Shown here: one piece after another, positions 45,184 to 54,920 of the stretch
Numbering within the stretch: the stretch's first letter is position 1
Layout: each line of letters starts with the position of its first letter
Assembly: GCA_963726665.1 (NCBI GenBank)
Contig: CAVSDW010000024.1
Coordinates: forward strand, 62,001 to 126,000
Origin: RPQJ01 sp963726665
Lineage (GTDB): Bacteria; Pseudomonadota; Gammaproteobacteria; Steroidobacterales; Steroidobacteraceae
Length of the DNA: 64,000 nucleotides
Direction: 5' to 3'
The notes under the pieces: model-generated
What the model was told of the DNA's origin: nothing
Seen by the model: the letters and a program-made list of their open reading frames with translations, nothing else
Databases searched by the model: none
Program-made: the position numbers and the translations under genes

Positions 45184-46389
45184 CTACCCGAGCTTGTTGA
45201 GCCGACGCGCCATCTTCGTCGCGCCGGGCACCGCGTGCGCGAAGAAGCGCTTGAGCCCGGGACAGAGATAGTTCAATCCCTGCTCCCCGTCCGGCGTCCT
45301 CAAGAACCGGTTCTTCGGGCACTCGCCCCAGCAGTCCGACAGGAAATCGCACTGGCGGCAGTACGCAGGAAGGCTCTCGGACTTCGCGTACCCGAACCGC
45401 ACCTGCTCGGGCGAGAACACCATGTCGCCCAGCGAACGCTCGCGGATGTTGCCGAGCCTGTATTCCGGATACACGTAGTGGTCGCAGGAGTAGGCGCTGC
45501 CGTCGTGCTCGAGGGCCACGCCCTTGCCGCAGAACTCGCCGTGCACGCAGATCTGCGACGGCTGGCCCATGTGCTGCACGACAAGTGTTTCGCAGAAATT
45601 GACCAGCACCTTGCCGACATCGCGCGCCAGCCACTCGTCCCAGACTCTCGACAGGAAGTAACCGTATTCCTCGGCGTCCACGGACCAGGGGGTCACCACC
45701 GAGTCCGGGTGATCGGGGCTCGTCCGGGGATCACCGACCGCGACCGTGCGCGCGGCGTCCCAGCGCTGCGGCGCGGTGCTCTCGAATTCCCGCGGCTCGA
45801 CGATCGGGATGAACTGCAGGTAGGTCGAACCGAGCTCGCGGCGCAGGAAGCGGTAGACGTCGAGCGGTCGTGATGCGTTGTAGCGACTCACGCAGGTGAG
45901 CGTGTTGTAGCGCACGCCGAAGCGCCGCAGCGTCGCAGCGGCGTCGCAGACGCGATCGAAGGTCGGCTCGCCGTGCTTGGTGATCCGGTAGTGGTCGTGG
46001 ATGTCCTTCGGGCCGTCGATGCTGAGGCCCACCAGGAACGAGTGCTCCTTCAGGAACCGCGCCCAGTCCTCGTCGAGCAGCGTGCCGTTGGTCTGCAGGT
46101 CGTTCTCGATGCGCTGGCCGGGCTTCGCGTGCTTCTTCTGCAAGGCGACGACCTTGTGGAAGAACTCGAGGCCCATGAGCGTCGGCTCGCCGCCCTGCCA
46201 GGAGAAGACGACCTCGTCGCCCGTGACGCTTGCGATGTAATCGGTGACGAAGCGCTCGAGCACGTCGTCGTGCATGTGCCCGCCGCCGGGGCCGCCGTCG
46301 AGCCGCTGCTTGCTGAGATAGAAGCAGTACGTGCAGTCGAGGTTGCAGGCCGAGCCGGCCGGCTTGGCCATGACGTGGAAGCGACGCAC
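45184..46389 (-). CDS. Anaerobic sulfatase-maturating enzyme (radical SAM, anSME)
   Basis: 401-residue radical SAM enzyme that converts the active-site Cys or Ser of sulfatases to formylglycine. The SAM cluster motif C-N-L-D-C-T-Y-C is at residues 15-22, followed by FSWQGGEPTLMGLEFF and LQTNGTLLDEDWARFL. Two further Fe-S sets lie at the C-terminus (CDHYVYPEYRLGNIRERSLG region and YCRQCDFLSDCWGECPKNRF). I chose the GTG at 46389 because GGGGGAG lies 6 bases upstream and gives MRRFHVMAKPAG, the usual anSME start. It faces the Cys-type sulfatase gene, a functional pair. Confidence 0.9.
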   Translation of the reverse strand: MRRFHVMAKPAGSACNLDCTYCFYLSKQRLDGGPGGGHMHDDVLERFVTDYIASVTGDEVVFSWQGGEPTLMGLEFFHKVVALQKKHAKPGQRIENDLQTNGTLLDEDWARFLKEHSFLVGLSIDGPKDIHDHYRITKHGEPTFDRVCDAAATLRRFGVRYNTLTCVSRYNASRPLDVYRFLRRELGSTYLQFIPIVEPREFESTAPQRWDAARTVAVGDPRTSPDHPDSVVTPWSVDAEEYGYFLSRVWDEWLARDVGKVLVNFCETLVVQHMGQPSQICVHGEFCGKGVALEHDGSAYSCDHYVYPEYRLGNIRERSLGDMVFSPEQVRFGYAKSESLPAYCRQCDFLSDCWGECPKNRFLRTPDGEQGLNYLCPGLKRFFAHAVPGATKMARRLNKLG

Positions 46390-46475
46390 CGCGCGCTCCC
46401 CCAGCCACTGGGGCGCGCTGTAGCGGTCTAGCGTGGTCGTGGTGATGTATTGCCCCCCGCCGGGGCGGCGGCCGA

Positions 46476-46501
46476 GGGCCCAGGATCGCAGTCCTGGGCC
46501 C
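46476..46501 (-). terminator. Stem-loop after the outer-membrane protein gene
   Basis: GGGCCCAGGA and TCCTGGGCCC form a perfect 10-base stem with a 6-base loop, starting 16 bases past the stop of the minus-strand barrel gene. No T-run, so moderate confidence. Confidence 0.5.
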
Positions 46502-46517
46502 GGTCCTGCGCCTGCGA

Positions 46518-47340
46518 TCAGAAGTGGAACGTCACGCCGAAGGCAGGACCGTTGAAGTACAGGTCCTGGACCGGATCCTTGGACGAAAACTCGTAGTCCA
46601 CGTAGCGCCACACGCCGAGCACGTCGCCCCATTCGAACGAATAGCCGGCCCCCAGCATGCCGAGCCAGGTCAGGTCGCTGTCGCCGGTGCCGATGTCGAT
46701 GTAGTAGGGAACGAACCACTTCTTCTCTGCGCCGAACGTGGCGCGTCCCTTGACGCCGACGACGCCGTCCCAGTAATTGTCGCTCACGTCGGTCTTGCCG
46801 TTGCGGTCGATGATCGGCGGATCGCTGAGATCACCGCTCAGGCTCCACTTCAGGTCCTCGGCGAGGTTCAGCAGGCGAACGCCCGCGACGAGGTCCATCG
46901 TGTAGTCGGGCTTGTCGACCACCCGGTATGATCCCTCCGTGGTCCAGAGCCAGCCCGTAATGCCGAGGTCGGCCTTGGCCGTGACGTCGACCGGCAGGTC
47001 GATCCCGCCGACCGTCAGGTCGCGCGTCCGCTTGGTCGAGTCGCTGAGGTCCAGGTAGTTGACGTCGGTGAAGATCCCCCAACGGCCCTTCTGCGCATTG
47101 AAGGCGCCCATGAACGCGAAATTGAGCGCGTTCAGGATGTCGCTGGCGGTCACCTCGACCGACGAACCCCCGCTGCCCTCCGGAAACTTCGTCGAGCCGC
47201 CCATGTCTGGCAGCCATGCATAGATCGTCGCGCCGTAAGCGCCACTCGTCGGGCGTCTCCGCCCGGGAAACCGCGGGCGCAACGGCCGCGACCGTGGCAA
47301 CGGCGGCGAGGACGCAGGCCGGGATGTTCCGAATCTTCAT
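46518..47340 (-). CDS. Outer-membrane beta-barrel protein, one frameshift
   Basis: About 273 residues: a signal peptide (MKIRNIPACVLAAVATVAAV, cut near SRA), then alternating amphipathic strands ending in FGVTFHF, the terminal-Phe signature of outer-membrane barrels. Recognisable segments are ATIYAWLPDMGGSTKFPEGS, FAFMGAFNAQKGRWGIFTDV and WFVPYYIDIGTGDSDLTWLG. Near 47238 one surplus T breaks the frame: AETPDEWR continues as YGATIYAW when it is removed. No known porin or receptor is identifiable. The gene ends 130 bases from the anSME start and is followed by a stem-loop. Confidence 0.7.
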
Positions 47341-47469
47341 CTAGTTCTCCTGGATGGTGTGCGCACCTGCGGCGCTGGCCGGGGTCGGCCGGTGATCGGA
47401 GGTGGGCGGCCATGATGCCGGAGAACCCGACCCAAGTGAATCCGGGATCAACGTCCCGTGAACCAGGGC

Positions 47470-48382
47470 TCAGCGCCGCATCAGCGTGCTCTTGCCGAAC
47501 AGGGAGCCGATCAGGTCCACGGCCACCTGCGCCGTGCGGTTGCGCACGTCGAGCGCAGGATTCAGCTCCATGACGTCGAGCGAGGCGAGGCAGTCCGGTG
47601 TCCGCGATCATTTCCATGCAGAGCTGCGCCTCGCGATAGGAGGGGCCGCCCGGCACGGTGGTGAGCACGCCCGGCGCGATATCCGGGTCGAGGAAGTCGA
47701 CGTCGAAGCTCACGTGCAGGTGCGTGTCGCCGTCGAGCTCGAGAAGCGACTGCTCGAGCGTGTGGCGCATGCCGATCTCGTCGATGTAGCGCATGTCGAA
47801 CACCTCGAGCCCGACCTCGTGCACGAAGCGCTTCTCTCCCTGGTCCACGCTGCGGATGCCGATCTGCCGGATCGCGCCGGGGCTCATGGCGGGTACGGCG
47901 CCGCCGATCCCGGTGAGTTCGGGGGGGCCGTAGCCGCACAGGCACGCGACCGGCATGCCATGCAGGTTGCCGCTCGGGGTCAGCTCGCGCGTGTTGAAGT
48001 CCGCGTGTGCATCGAGCCACAACACGCGCAGTCGTCGACCCCTCGAGCGGCAGTAGCGCGCGACGGCGGAAATGGAGCCGATGGCGAGGCTGTGGTCCCC
48101 GCCGAGCAGGATCGGCAGGTGGCCCGCTTCGAGCTCGCCATGCACTGCATCGTGCACGAGCTGGTTCCACCGCGTCACCTCGGCGAGGTGACGATAGCCG
48201 TCGACCGGCGGCAGGCACGGATTGCCCGGACCGCTCAGGTTGCCGAAGTCCAGGACCTCGAGCCCCTGGGCCTCGAGCGTGTCGCGGAGCCCCGCAACGC
48301 GCAGCGCCTCGGGCCCCATGGACGCGCCGCGTGCGCTCGCGCCGATGTCCGTCGGCGCACCGATCATCGAGATTGCGGTCAT
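47470..48382 (-). CDS. rocF: Arginase (ureohydrolase), one frameshift near the C-terminus
   Basis: Hydrolyses arginine to ornithine and urea. About 304 residues. Manganese-binding motifs are all present: GGDHSLAIGS, WLDAHADFNT and SFDVDFLDPD. The second block includes SGNLHGMPVACLCG, an arginase rather than agmatinase feature. Near 47592 one surplus C breaks the frame: EMIADTG continues as CLASLDVMELNPALDVRNRT and ends FGKSTLMRR, the usual arginase tail. The ATG follows GAGAGGG. It is transcribed divergently from an Lrp/AsnC gene that is a good candidate regulator. Confidence 0.85.
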
Positions 48383-48597
48383 GCCCTCTCCCCGTCCGAA
48401 CTGCGCCGCCCGCGGGAACCGTCCTCGCCAGTGGCAGCTCGGCCAGCCCATCCTGTCACGCGTGGGACTGCAGCGCAATTGACTCATCTTCGGGGCACGG
48501 CGAGTCAACAAGAAGCCAGCTGATTGCTCTGTTTGCGCTATATTCTGCTCATATCGCCAGACTGAGTTGTCTTTATGGCAGCAACGCGGAGGCCAGG

Positions 48598-49020
48598 ATG
48601 GACGAAACCGACCGCCAGCTGATCGCGCTCCTGCGTGCCGACGCGCGGGCAACCGTGGCCTCGATCGCGAAGACCCTGCACGTCGCTCGCGGCACCGTCC
48701 AGAACCGCATCGCGAAGCTCGAGCGCGACGGCACGATCGCCGGATACACGGTGCGCCTGAAGCCGCAGGCAGAACAGCACCGAATTGCGGCATTCATGAG
48801 CATCGCCGTCGAGGGCAATCGCGCGGACTCGGTGCTGCGCACGCTGCGCGGCGATCCCGCCATCGAGGCGCTGCACACGACCAACGGCCGCTGGGATATC
48901 GTTGCGCAACTGCGTGCCGACAGCCTCGAGGCGTTCGATCGGGTGCTCGGGCGCATCCGCCAGGTGGAAGGCATCGCGAGCACGGAGACGAGCCTGCTGC
49001 TTTCCAGTTACAAGTTCTGA
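48598..49020 (+). CDS. Lrp/AsnC family transcriptional regulator
   Basis: 140-residue regulator. The N-terminal helix-turn-helix is DRQLIALLRADARATVASIA with recognition helix VARGTVQNRIAKLERDGTIA. A C-terminal RAM/AsnC ligand domain follows (IAAFMSIAVEGNRADSVLRT, GRWDIVAQLRADSLEAFDRV). CGGAGG precedes the ATG. It diverges from the arginase gene across 215 bases, and Lrp-type proteins often control arginine and proline catabolism in response to amino acids. The marC-like gene follows 22 bases downstream. Confidence 0.92.
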   Translation: MDETDRQLIALLRADARATVASIAKTLHVARGTVQNRIAKLERDGTIAGYTVRLKPQAEQHRIAAFMSIAVEGNRADSVLRTLRGDPAIEALHTTNGRWDIVAQLRADSLEAFDRVLGRIRQVEGIASTETSLLLSSYKF

Positions 49021-49042
49021 CGACACGACGACGGGGCCCGGC

Positions 49043-49721
49043 ATGGACGACATAAGCTCACTCATCAAGGCCATACCGATGGCGTTCGCGGCGCTGCTGC
49101 CCGTGATCAACCCGATCGGGACCGCGGTGATCCTGCTCGCCCTCACGGAGAGGGCCGACGACGCTGCACGGCGCAGAATCGCGCGCCAGGTCTACCGTCA
49201 ACGCCGTGATCCTCCTCGCGGTGACGCTGGTCGCAGGCCGCGCCTTCCTGGCGCTGTTCGGGATTTCGGTTCCGATAGTGCAGTTCGCCGGCGGCATCGT
49301 GCTCGCGGCGATGGGCTGGGCCATGTTGTTCCAGCCGGATGCGCCTGCCGCAACGAAGGCCCAGGAATCGTCGCCCGGCGAGACCGGCGACTACTCGGGC
49401 AGCATCTTCTACCCGTTCACTTTTCCACTGACGATCGGCCCCGGCTGCATCGCCGTTGCGATCACCTTGAGTGCGCACACCAGCCGCGAGCACCTGGTCG
49501 CCACCGCGATGGCACAGATCGGAGCCTTCATCGGCATCCTGCTGGCCGCGGCCGTGACCTACCTCTGCCTGGCGAATGCCGGCCGCCTCGCCAACCGTCT
49601 CGGGCCGAGCGGCCTGTCGGTGCTCACGCGACTCAGTGCCTTCGTCATCGTCTGCCTGGGCGCGGAAATCGGCTGGAGCGGACTGCGGGCCCTGATCGCG
49701 TCGCTGGGCGCGACGGGCTGA
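49043..49721 (+). CDS. MarC family membrane protein, one frameshift
   Basis: Inner-membrane protein of about 226 residues and six helices. AIPMAFAALLPVINPIGTAV carries the NPIG motif and IFYPFTFPLTIGPGCIAVAI the TFPLTIGPG motif that define the MarC/UPF0056 group. Function is unsettled; an early link to multiple antibiotic resistance was not upheld. Near 49192 the frame breaks after RRRIARQV and resumes at TVNAVILLAVTLVAGRAFLA; one surplus T explains it. It sits 22 bases after the Lrp gene and 16 before the cardiolipin synthase gene, probably one operon. Confidence 0.75.
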
Positions 49722-49737
49722 GGCAGGTACTGCAGCC

Positions 49738-51201
49738 GTGGCCAGCCAGCACCTCGAAGCCATCGCATTGATCACGCTGCACGTCGCCATCGTGGCGGGC
49801 GTCGGCGTTCGCGTCGTCCTGGCCGGCACGCGCCGGGCAGTTCCTTCGCCTGGCTCCTGCTCACGGCCGTGCTGCCTGGCATCGGCGCCGATCCGTCTAC
49901 CTGCTCATCGGCGAGCGGCCCATCGGCAGGCGACGAGCCGACTTTCGAGGGCAACTTCTATGCGGGCCTGCCCGCCGTCGTGGACACGCTCTCGCGCGAC
50001 GAGCGAGCGGACCCCGAGTCGCTCGCGGCGCCCTGGGACGGCCTCGCACGCCTCGCGTTCCGGTCCACGGGCATGCCGCTCATGGCGCGATCCTCGTTCC
50101 GCCTGCTCGACGGTGCCGAGGCCATCCTGCGCGAGATCATCGCGGACGTGGAACGCGCCGCTTCCAGCGTCGAGATGGAGTTCTACATCTGGAACGCGGG
50201 CGGGACGGCGGACGAGGTGGCGGCGGCGCTCGCCCGAGCGGTGGATCGCGGGGTCAAGGTCCGACTGCTCCTCGACGCACTGGGCAGCAAGGAGTTCCTG
50301 AAGACCGGGTGGCCGGATCGCATGCGCTCGCAGGGCATCGACCTGCAGGTGGCGCTCGCCGTGGACCTGTGGAGAGTCCCGTTCCGACGCATCGACCTGC
50401 GCCTGCATCGCAAGATCGTCGTCGTGGACGGGCGCATCGCCTACACCGGCAGCATGAACCTCGTCGACCCGCGGTACTTCAAGCAGGGCGCGGGGGTCGG
50501 CGAGTGGGTGGACGCGATGGCGCGTGCCGAGGGCCCGGTCGTCGGTGCACTTGCGCGCCGTCTTCCTCTTCGACTGGGGGATGCAGACGGGCGAGACGCC
50601 CTCGGTCGGGGTCGAGGACTACCGCGACGCCTGGGCGGCCGCCGGAGGGCCGGCAGGTCGCGCAGGTGGTCATGTCGGGTCCCGGCGCCGACGAGACCGC
50701 GAACCTCCGCCTGATCACGCAGGCGATCGGCAGCGCGACGGCGTCAGCATCGTGCTGACGACGCCGTATTTCGTCGCGGATGCGGCGCTGGCGCTCGCGC
50801 TCGAGAATGCGGCGCTGCGCGGCTGCGAGGTCACGCTCATCGTGCCGGCCCGCAACGATTCGTGGCTCGTGGAATACGCGAGCCGCTGGTTCTTCGAGGA
50901 CCTCACCGCATCGGGAGTGCGCATTCGCCGCTACACGGGAGGCCTGCTGCACACCAAGAGCATCACGGTGGACGGCGAGTTGTCGCTGTTCGGCACGGCG
51001 AACCTCGACGTTCGAAGCCTGTCGCTCAACTTCGAGCTCATGCTCGCGATCTACGACGGCGATTTCACCGGGCAACTGCTCGAGTTGCAGCGCTCGTACG
51101 AATCGCAGTCCGAGCCCGTCGTGCCCGAGCAGTGGCGCAGCCGCCCGATCGGCGAGCGCCTGAAGGAAGGCTTCGCATTCATGGCGGCACCGCTCCTGTG
51201 A
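49738..51201 (+). pseudogene. cls: Cardiolipin synthase (phospholipase D type), about six frameshifts
   Basis: Repaired length is about 487 residues, the size of ClsA. The N-terminal helices (HLEAIALITLHVAIVAGVGV, FAWLLLTAVLPGIGA, VYLLIGERPIGRRRADF) are the PLDc_N membrane part. Two PLD motifs follow: HRKIVVVDGRIAYTGSMNLV and HTKSITVDGELSLFGTANLD. The frame changes at about 49838, 49888, 49950, 50548, 50655 and 50748, each by one base, with family-like residues on both sides. That density is the highest in the window: either a badly resolved assembly patch or a decaying gene. Cardiolipin is made here from two phosphatidylglycerols; pgpA and YejM-like genes are also present. Confidence 0.7.
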
Positions 51202-51221
51202 GCAGCCCGGGAGGCACGGAG

Positions 51222-51428
51222 ATGACCGACGCCCGCCGCATGGAGGCGATCGAATCGAAGCTCGCGCATCTCGAGCGCGCACTGCAGGAATTGAGCGACG
51301 TCATTTACCGGCAACAGGGCGAGATCGACGCGGCGCTCGAACTGAACCAGCGACTGCGCAGGCAGGTCGAGGATCTCGAGAACAGGCCAGCGGACCCCGG
51401 CGCCGTGGAGATACCGCCGCACTATTGA
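51222..51428 (+). CDS. slyX: SlyX family protein
   Basis: 68-residue coiled-coil protein. ESKLAHLERALQELSDVIYR followed by QQGEIDAALELNQRLRRQVE and the C-terminal PHY is the SlyX pattern: a heptad-rich helix and a short His/Tyr tail. Function is unknown. GGAGG lies upstream of the ATG. It is between cls and the GST gene on the same strand with small gaps, so it is part of one operon. Confidence 0.88.
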   Translation: MTDARRMEAIESKLAHLERALQELSDVIYRQQGEIDAALELNQRLRRQVEDLENRPADPGAVEIPPHY

Positions 51429-51447
51429 ACGTGTCCCCGGAGGCGTG

Positions 51448-52134
51448 ATGTACGAACTCTACATCGGAAACAAGAACTACTCGTCGTGGTCGTTGCGCCC
51501 GTGGCTCCTCCTGCGGGCGCTCGGGATCCCCTTCGCCGAGCATGTCGTCCCCTTCGATCCCGGGACGAGCTGGGCGAAGTTCCGCGCGTTCTCGCCCAGT
51601 GGCAAGGTGCCGTGCCTGGTGGACGGCGCGACCGTCGCCTGGGATTCGATGGGCATCACGGAATACCTCGCTGAACGCCACGCCGGCGTCTGGCCGCAGG
51701 ACCCGCTCGCGCGGGCCTGGGCGCGTTGCGCGGCCGCGGAGATGCACTCGGGCTTCGGCGCCCTGCGGCAGCACTGCTCCATGAACTGCGGACTGCGCGT
51801 ACGGCTGGACGCGATTTCACCCGCCCTGCAGCGCGACCTCGATCGGGTCGACGAGCTCTGGTCGGAGGGCCTGCGCCGGTTCGGCGGACCGTTCCTCGCG
51901 GGCCCCGCGTTCACGGCGGTGGATGCGTTCTATGCTCCAGTGGCATTCCGCGTACGGACCTACGGACTGGCGATGTCCGAAGGCGCCGCCGCGTATGCGC
52001 GCCGCCTGCTCGCGCTGCCCGCGATGCGCGACTGGGACGACGAAGCCCTCGCCGAGCCGTGGCGCGACGCGGATCACGAGGTGGATGCGATGCAGGGCGC
52101 AACGCTGATCGAAGACCTGCGCCGCGCGCCATGA
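51448..52134 (+). CDS. Glutathione S-transferase family protein
   Basis: 228-residue GST-fold protein. The N-terminal thioredoxin domain begins YELYIGNKNYSSWSLRPWLL, with the catalytic Ser region SSWSLRP. The cis-proline block SGKVPCLVDG and the glutathione-binding AWDSMGITEYLAERH come next, then a helical C-terminal domain (GPFLAGPAFTAVDAFYAPVA). This is the zeta/SspA-like subgroup with the SSWS start. Conjugation substrate is unknown. Its TGA overlaps the ATG of the YejM-like gene (ATGA). Confidence 0.9.
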   Translation: MYELYIGNKNYSSWSLRPWLLLRALGIPFAEHVVPFDPGTSWAKFRAFSPSGKVPCLVDGATVAWDSMGITEYLAERHAGVWPQDPLARAWARCAAAEMHSGFGALRQHCSMNCGLRVRLDAISPALQRDLDRVDELWSEGLRRFGGPFLAGPAFTAVDAFYAPVAFRVRTYGLAMSEGAAAYARRLLALPAMRDWDDEALAEPWRDADHEVDAMQGATLIEDLRRAP

Positions 52135-54012
52135 GCCAGCCGACGAGCGACCGGGTTTTCGAGCGACGCGCGCTGTTCGAGCTGTGGCTCGTCAACATCG
52201 CGCTCTGCATGGCGCAGTCGCAGGTCTATACGGCGCACGCGCCGGACGGACTTGGCGCCAGCGCATGGGTCTTCCTCTACGCGGCACTGTTCGCCGGTTT
52301 CGCGTGGACCTCGGGCCTGGTCGCGGGTCTTGCCTGGATCGCCTCAAGGCTGGGCCTCAGGGGTCGCGTGTTCGCGATCTCGAGTGCCGTCCTGTTCACG
52401 GCTTACCAGGTGCTGCTGTACATCGACACGCGCACCTACGACCTCTTTCGCTACCACTTCAACGGCTGGGTGTGGGCCGTCATCACGACCGAGGGCGTCA
52501 CGGACTCGATCGATCTCGACAGGACGTTCTGGATCGCGGCGTGCACCATCATCCTGGGCCTCTTCGCCGCGATGTACGCATTCCAGCGCTGGCGCGTCGC
52601 GCGGCTGCGCGCACGTGGCTCGCAGGCGCCGCGCCTGCGCCTGGCCCTTGCCGCGCTGCTGATCGTGCTGGTGCCGCTCGGCGTCGAGAAGACGATGTAC
52701 GCGCGCGCCGACCTGCTCGGCGGGCGCGAGATCACGAGCGCCGCGCGGCTGGTGCCGCTGTACACGCGTTTCACCGTCAGGCGCGTTGCACGCAAGTGGT
52801 TCGGCGTGAGGTCCGAAAAGCACCAGGGCTCCGTGAGCGGCGGACAGTTCCTGCTCAAGTACCCGCTCGAGCGTCCCCGCATGAGGCCGGACGGGCCGCG
52901 GCCGAACGTGTTGATCATCGCCGTCGAGTCCCTGCGCGCCGACATGCTGTCGCCGGAAGTGATGCCATTCACGACGGAGTTCAGCCACGACGCCAGGCGA
53001 TTCATGGACCACGCGAGTGGCGGCAGCGCATCGCGTTACGGCACCTTCACCCTGGTCTACGGCCTGCACGGCTCTTACTTCGCCCCCGCGTACGCCGAGG
53101 GCGCCTCCCCGGTGCTCGTGGACGAACTCAAGGACCTCGGCTACGAGCTCCGCATCTACGGCACGTCCCCGATGACCTTCCCCGAGATGCGCTCGACCGC
53201 CTGGGTGCGCGTCAGGGAATTCGTGGAGGATGGCCTGCAGCCCGCGCCCGGCGAGAGTCGCGACGCCGAACTGGTCCGCCGCTTCACCCGCTTCGTCCGC
53301 ACGCGCCAGCAGGACCGGCCGTTCTTCGCCTTCGCGTTCCTGGACGCCCCGCACTTCCAGTACCGCGTGGTCGCGGACCGCGCGCCGTTCAAGCCCTACG
53401 CGCCGAGCCTCGACCGCGCCGTGCTCTCGAGCAAGACGGCGAGCAGCATCCGGCCGCTGATCTTCAACCGCTACCGCAACTCGGTCTACGACGTCGACCA
53501 CAGCCTCCGCGAGATGATCACGGCGCTGGCTGAATCCGGCCAGCTCGAAAGCACCCTGGTCGTGATCACCGGCGATCACGGCGAGGAATTCTTCGAGCAC
53601 GGATTCTGGGGACACACGGCGAATTTCACGCCCACCGAGGTGCTGGTGCCCATGGTGATGCGCGGGCCCGGCGTGCCCGTCGGAATCGAGAACCGCCCGA
53701 CGAGCCACGTGGACGTTGCGCCGACCATCCTCGAGATCCTCGGCGCCGACCCGAAGCAGCGGTCGCGATGGACCGTGGGCGAGAACATGCTCGCCCCGCT
53801 GGAGCACCGTTCACGCATCGTGTCCGGCTGGGACGTCGTCGGCGTCTGGGCCCCGGGCGCGATCATCGTCGTGCCGCTCGATGCCTACAAGGGCTTGCCC
53901 GACGTGTACGACTACGACTGGAAGCCGGTCGGCCGATCCCGACGCCGAGATCAAGCGGGCTGCGCCCGCGCTGCGCGAACTCTCGGAATCCACGCGCCGC
54001 TTCCTGCGCTGA
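52131..54012 (+). CDS. YejM/PbgA-like inner-membrane sulfatase-fold protein, one late frameshift
   Basis: About 627 residues. Five N-terminal helices (FELWLVNIALCMAQSQVYTA, WVFLYAALFAGFAWTSGLVA, IAACTIILGLFAAMYAFQRW and others) precede a periplasmic sulfatase-fold domain. That domain has NVLIIAVESLRADML, GGSASRYGTFTLVYGLHGSY and TGDHGEEFFEHGFWGH, the YejM-type layout. In enterics YejM (PbgA) binds cardiolipin and LPS and controls LPS synthesis through LapB. Near 53931 one surplus G shifts the frame; the repaired end is DPDAEIKRAAPALRELSEST then RRFLR. ATGA overlap with the GST gene. The 3-prime end overlaps the convergent MOSC gene. Confidence 0.75.
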
Positions 54013-54787
54013 TCCGCAGGCCCGCGCCTTCGACCACGATCGCGTTCTGCCCGAATGCGACGCCACGCACCGCAGTGTTCCAGCGGTAGCTCTTCAGCGT
54101 CCGGACAGGCTCGTCGCCCGCGCGCACGCCGGAGCGCTGGTCGGTCGTCGTGATCACGCAGCGGGCACAGGGTTTCACGATCCGCAGGCGCACGCCTCCG
54201 CAGTCGATCTCGTCGAGTTCGTCCTCGCCGAACGGCGGCAGGCCGTCGAGCACGAGGTTGGGTCGGAACCGGTCCATCGGCACTGCGACCTCGAGCCTCG
54301 AATTCAGGTCGTCGAGCGAGGCGCGCGACACGATGAGCAGCGGGAAGCCGTCCGAGAAGCGGTTGTACGCCTCCAGCTCACCCGTCCACGCCGTGTCGCT
54401 GCGCCGGGCCGCAGCGGGGTCGAAGCGCAGCAGGCGCGCCTCGCGCCCGAGCAGCGAGCCGATCCACGCCGCCGCGCCGTCGCCCTGGTCGATGCCCACG
54501 CAGCGGTCGCCCCACACGTCGACCCCGAGACGCGGTCCGTCGAGGTCGAGCGGCACGGACACCTTGCCCGCTCCATCGGCCGACAGCCACAGCGCTCCGT
54601 CGCGCAGGGCGACCTCGACCCGTGCGAGCTGGGGTTCGTCGCGCTGCGTGATGAACCGCCCGTCGGGCGTGGCGAACATCCACTCGCGGTCGTGCTCGAG
54701 GCCGGCACTCGTGAGCAGCGCCGAATCGTGCGCGATGCCCCGGCACGACTTTACGGGGTAGGAATGGATGCCGGCGAGCGTGATCAC
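53951..54787 (-). CDS. MOSC domain-containing protein
   Basis: 278 residues with an N-terminal MOSC beta-barrel (LAGIHSYPVKSCRGIAHDSA, LEHDREWMFATPDGRFITQR) and the C-terminal MOSC domain. The latter has RFRPNLVLDGLPPFGEDELD, then VKPCARCVITTTDQRSGVR with the family cysteine pair. MOSC proteins handle sulfur or molybdenum-cofactor chemistry; YcbX-type members reduce N-hydroxylated compounds. The start is a GTG at 54787 without a strong ribosome site. As read, its last 21 codons overlap the YejM-like gene antisense. Confidence 0.85.
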   Translation of the reverse strand: MITLAGIHSYPVKSCRGIAHDSALLTSAGLEHDREWMFATPDGRFITQRDEPQLARVEVALRDGALWLSADGAGKVSVPLDLDGPRLGVDVWGDRCVGIDQGDGAAAWIGSLLGREARLLRFDPAAARRSDTAWTGELEAYNRFSDGFPLLIVSRASLDDLNSRLEVAVPMDRFRPNLVLDGLPPFGEDELDEIDCGGVRLRIVKPCARCVITTTDQRSGVRAGDEPVRTLKSYRWNTAVRGVAFGQNAIVVEGAGLRISAGSGAWIPRVRAARAQPA

Positions 54788-54920
54788 GCCGCCACGATAG
54801 CCGAGATCGGGCCGGGCCTCACGCCCGGGGCGCGCGGCGGCGCGCCAGGTCCGCCGATGCTTCGAACGCGACGCGCGCAAATCCCTGCGTCGTGCTCGAA
54901 GTGCGGGTCGTCCAGCGGCC

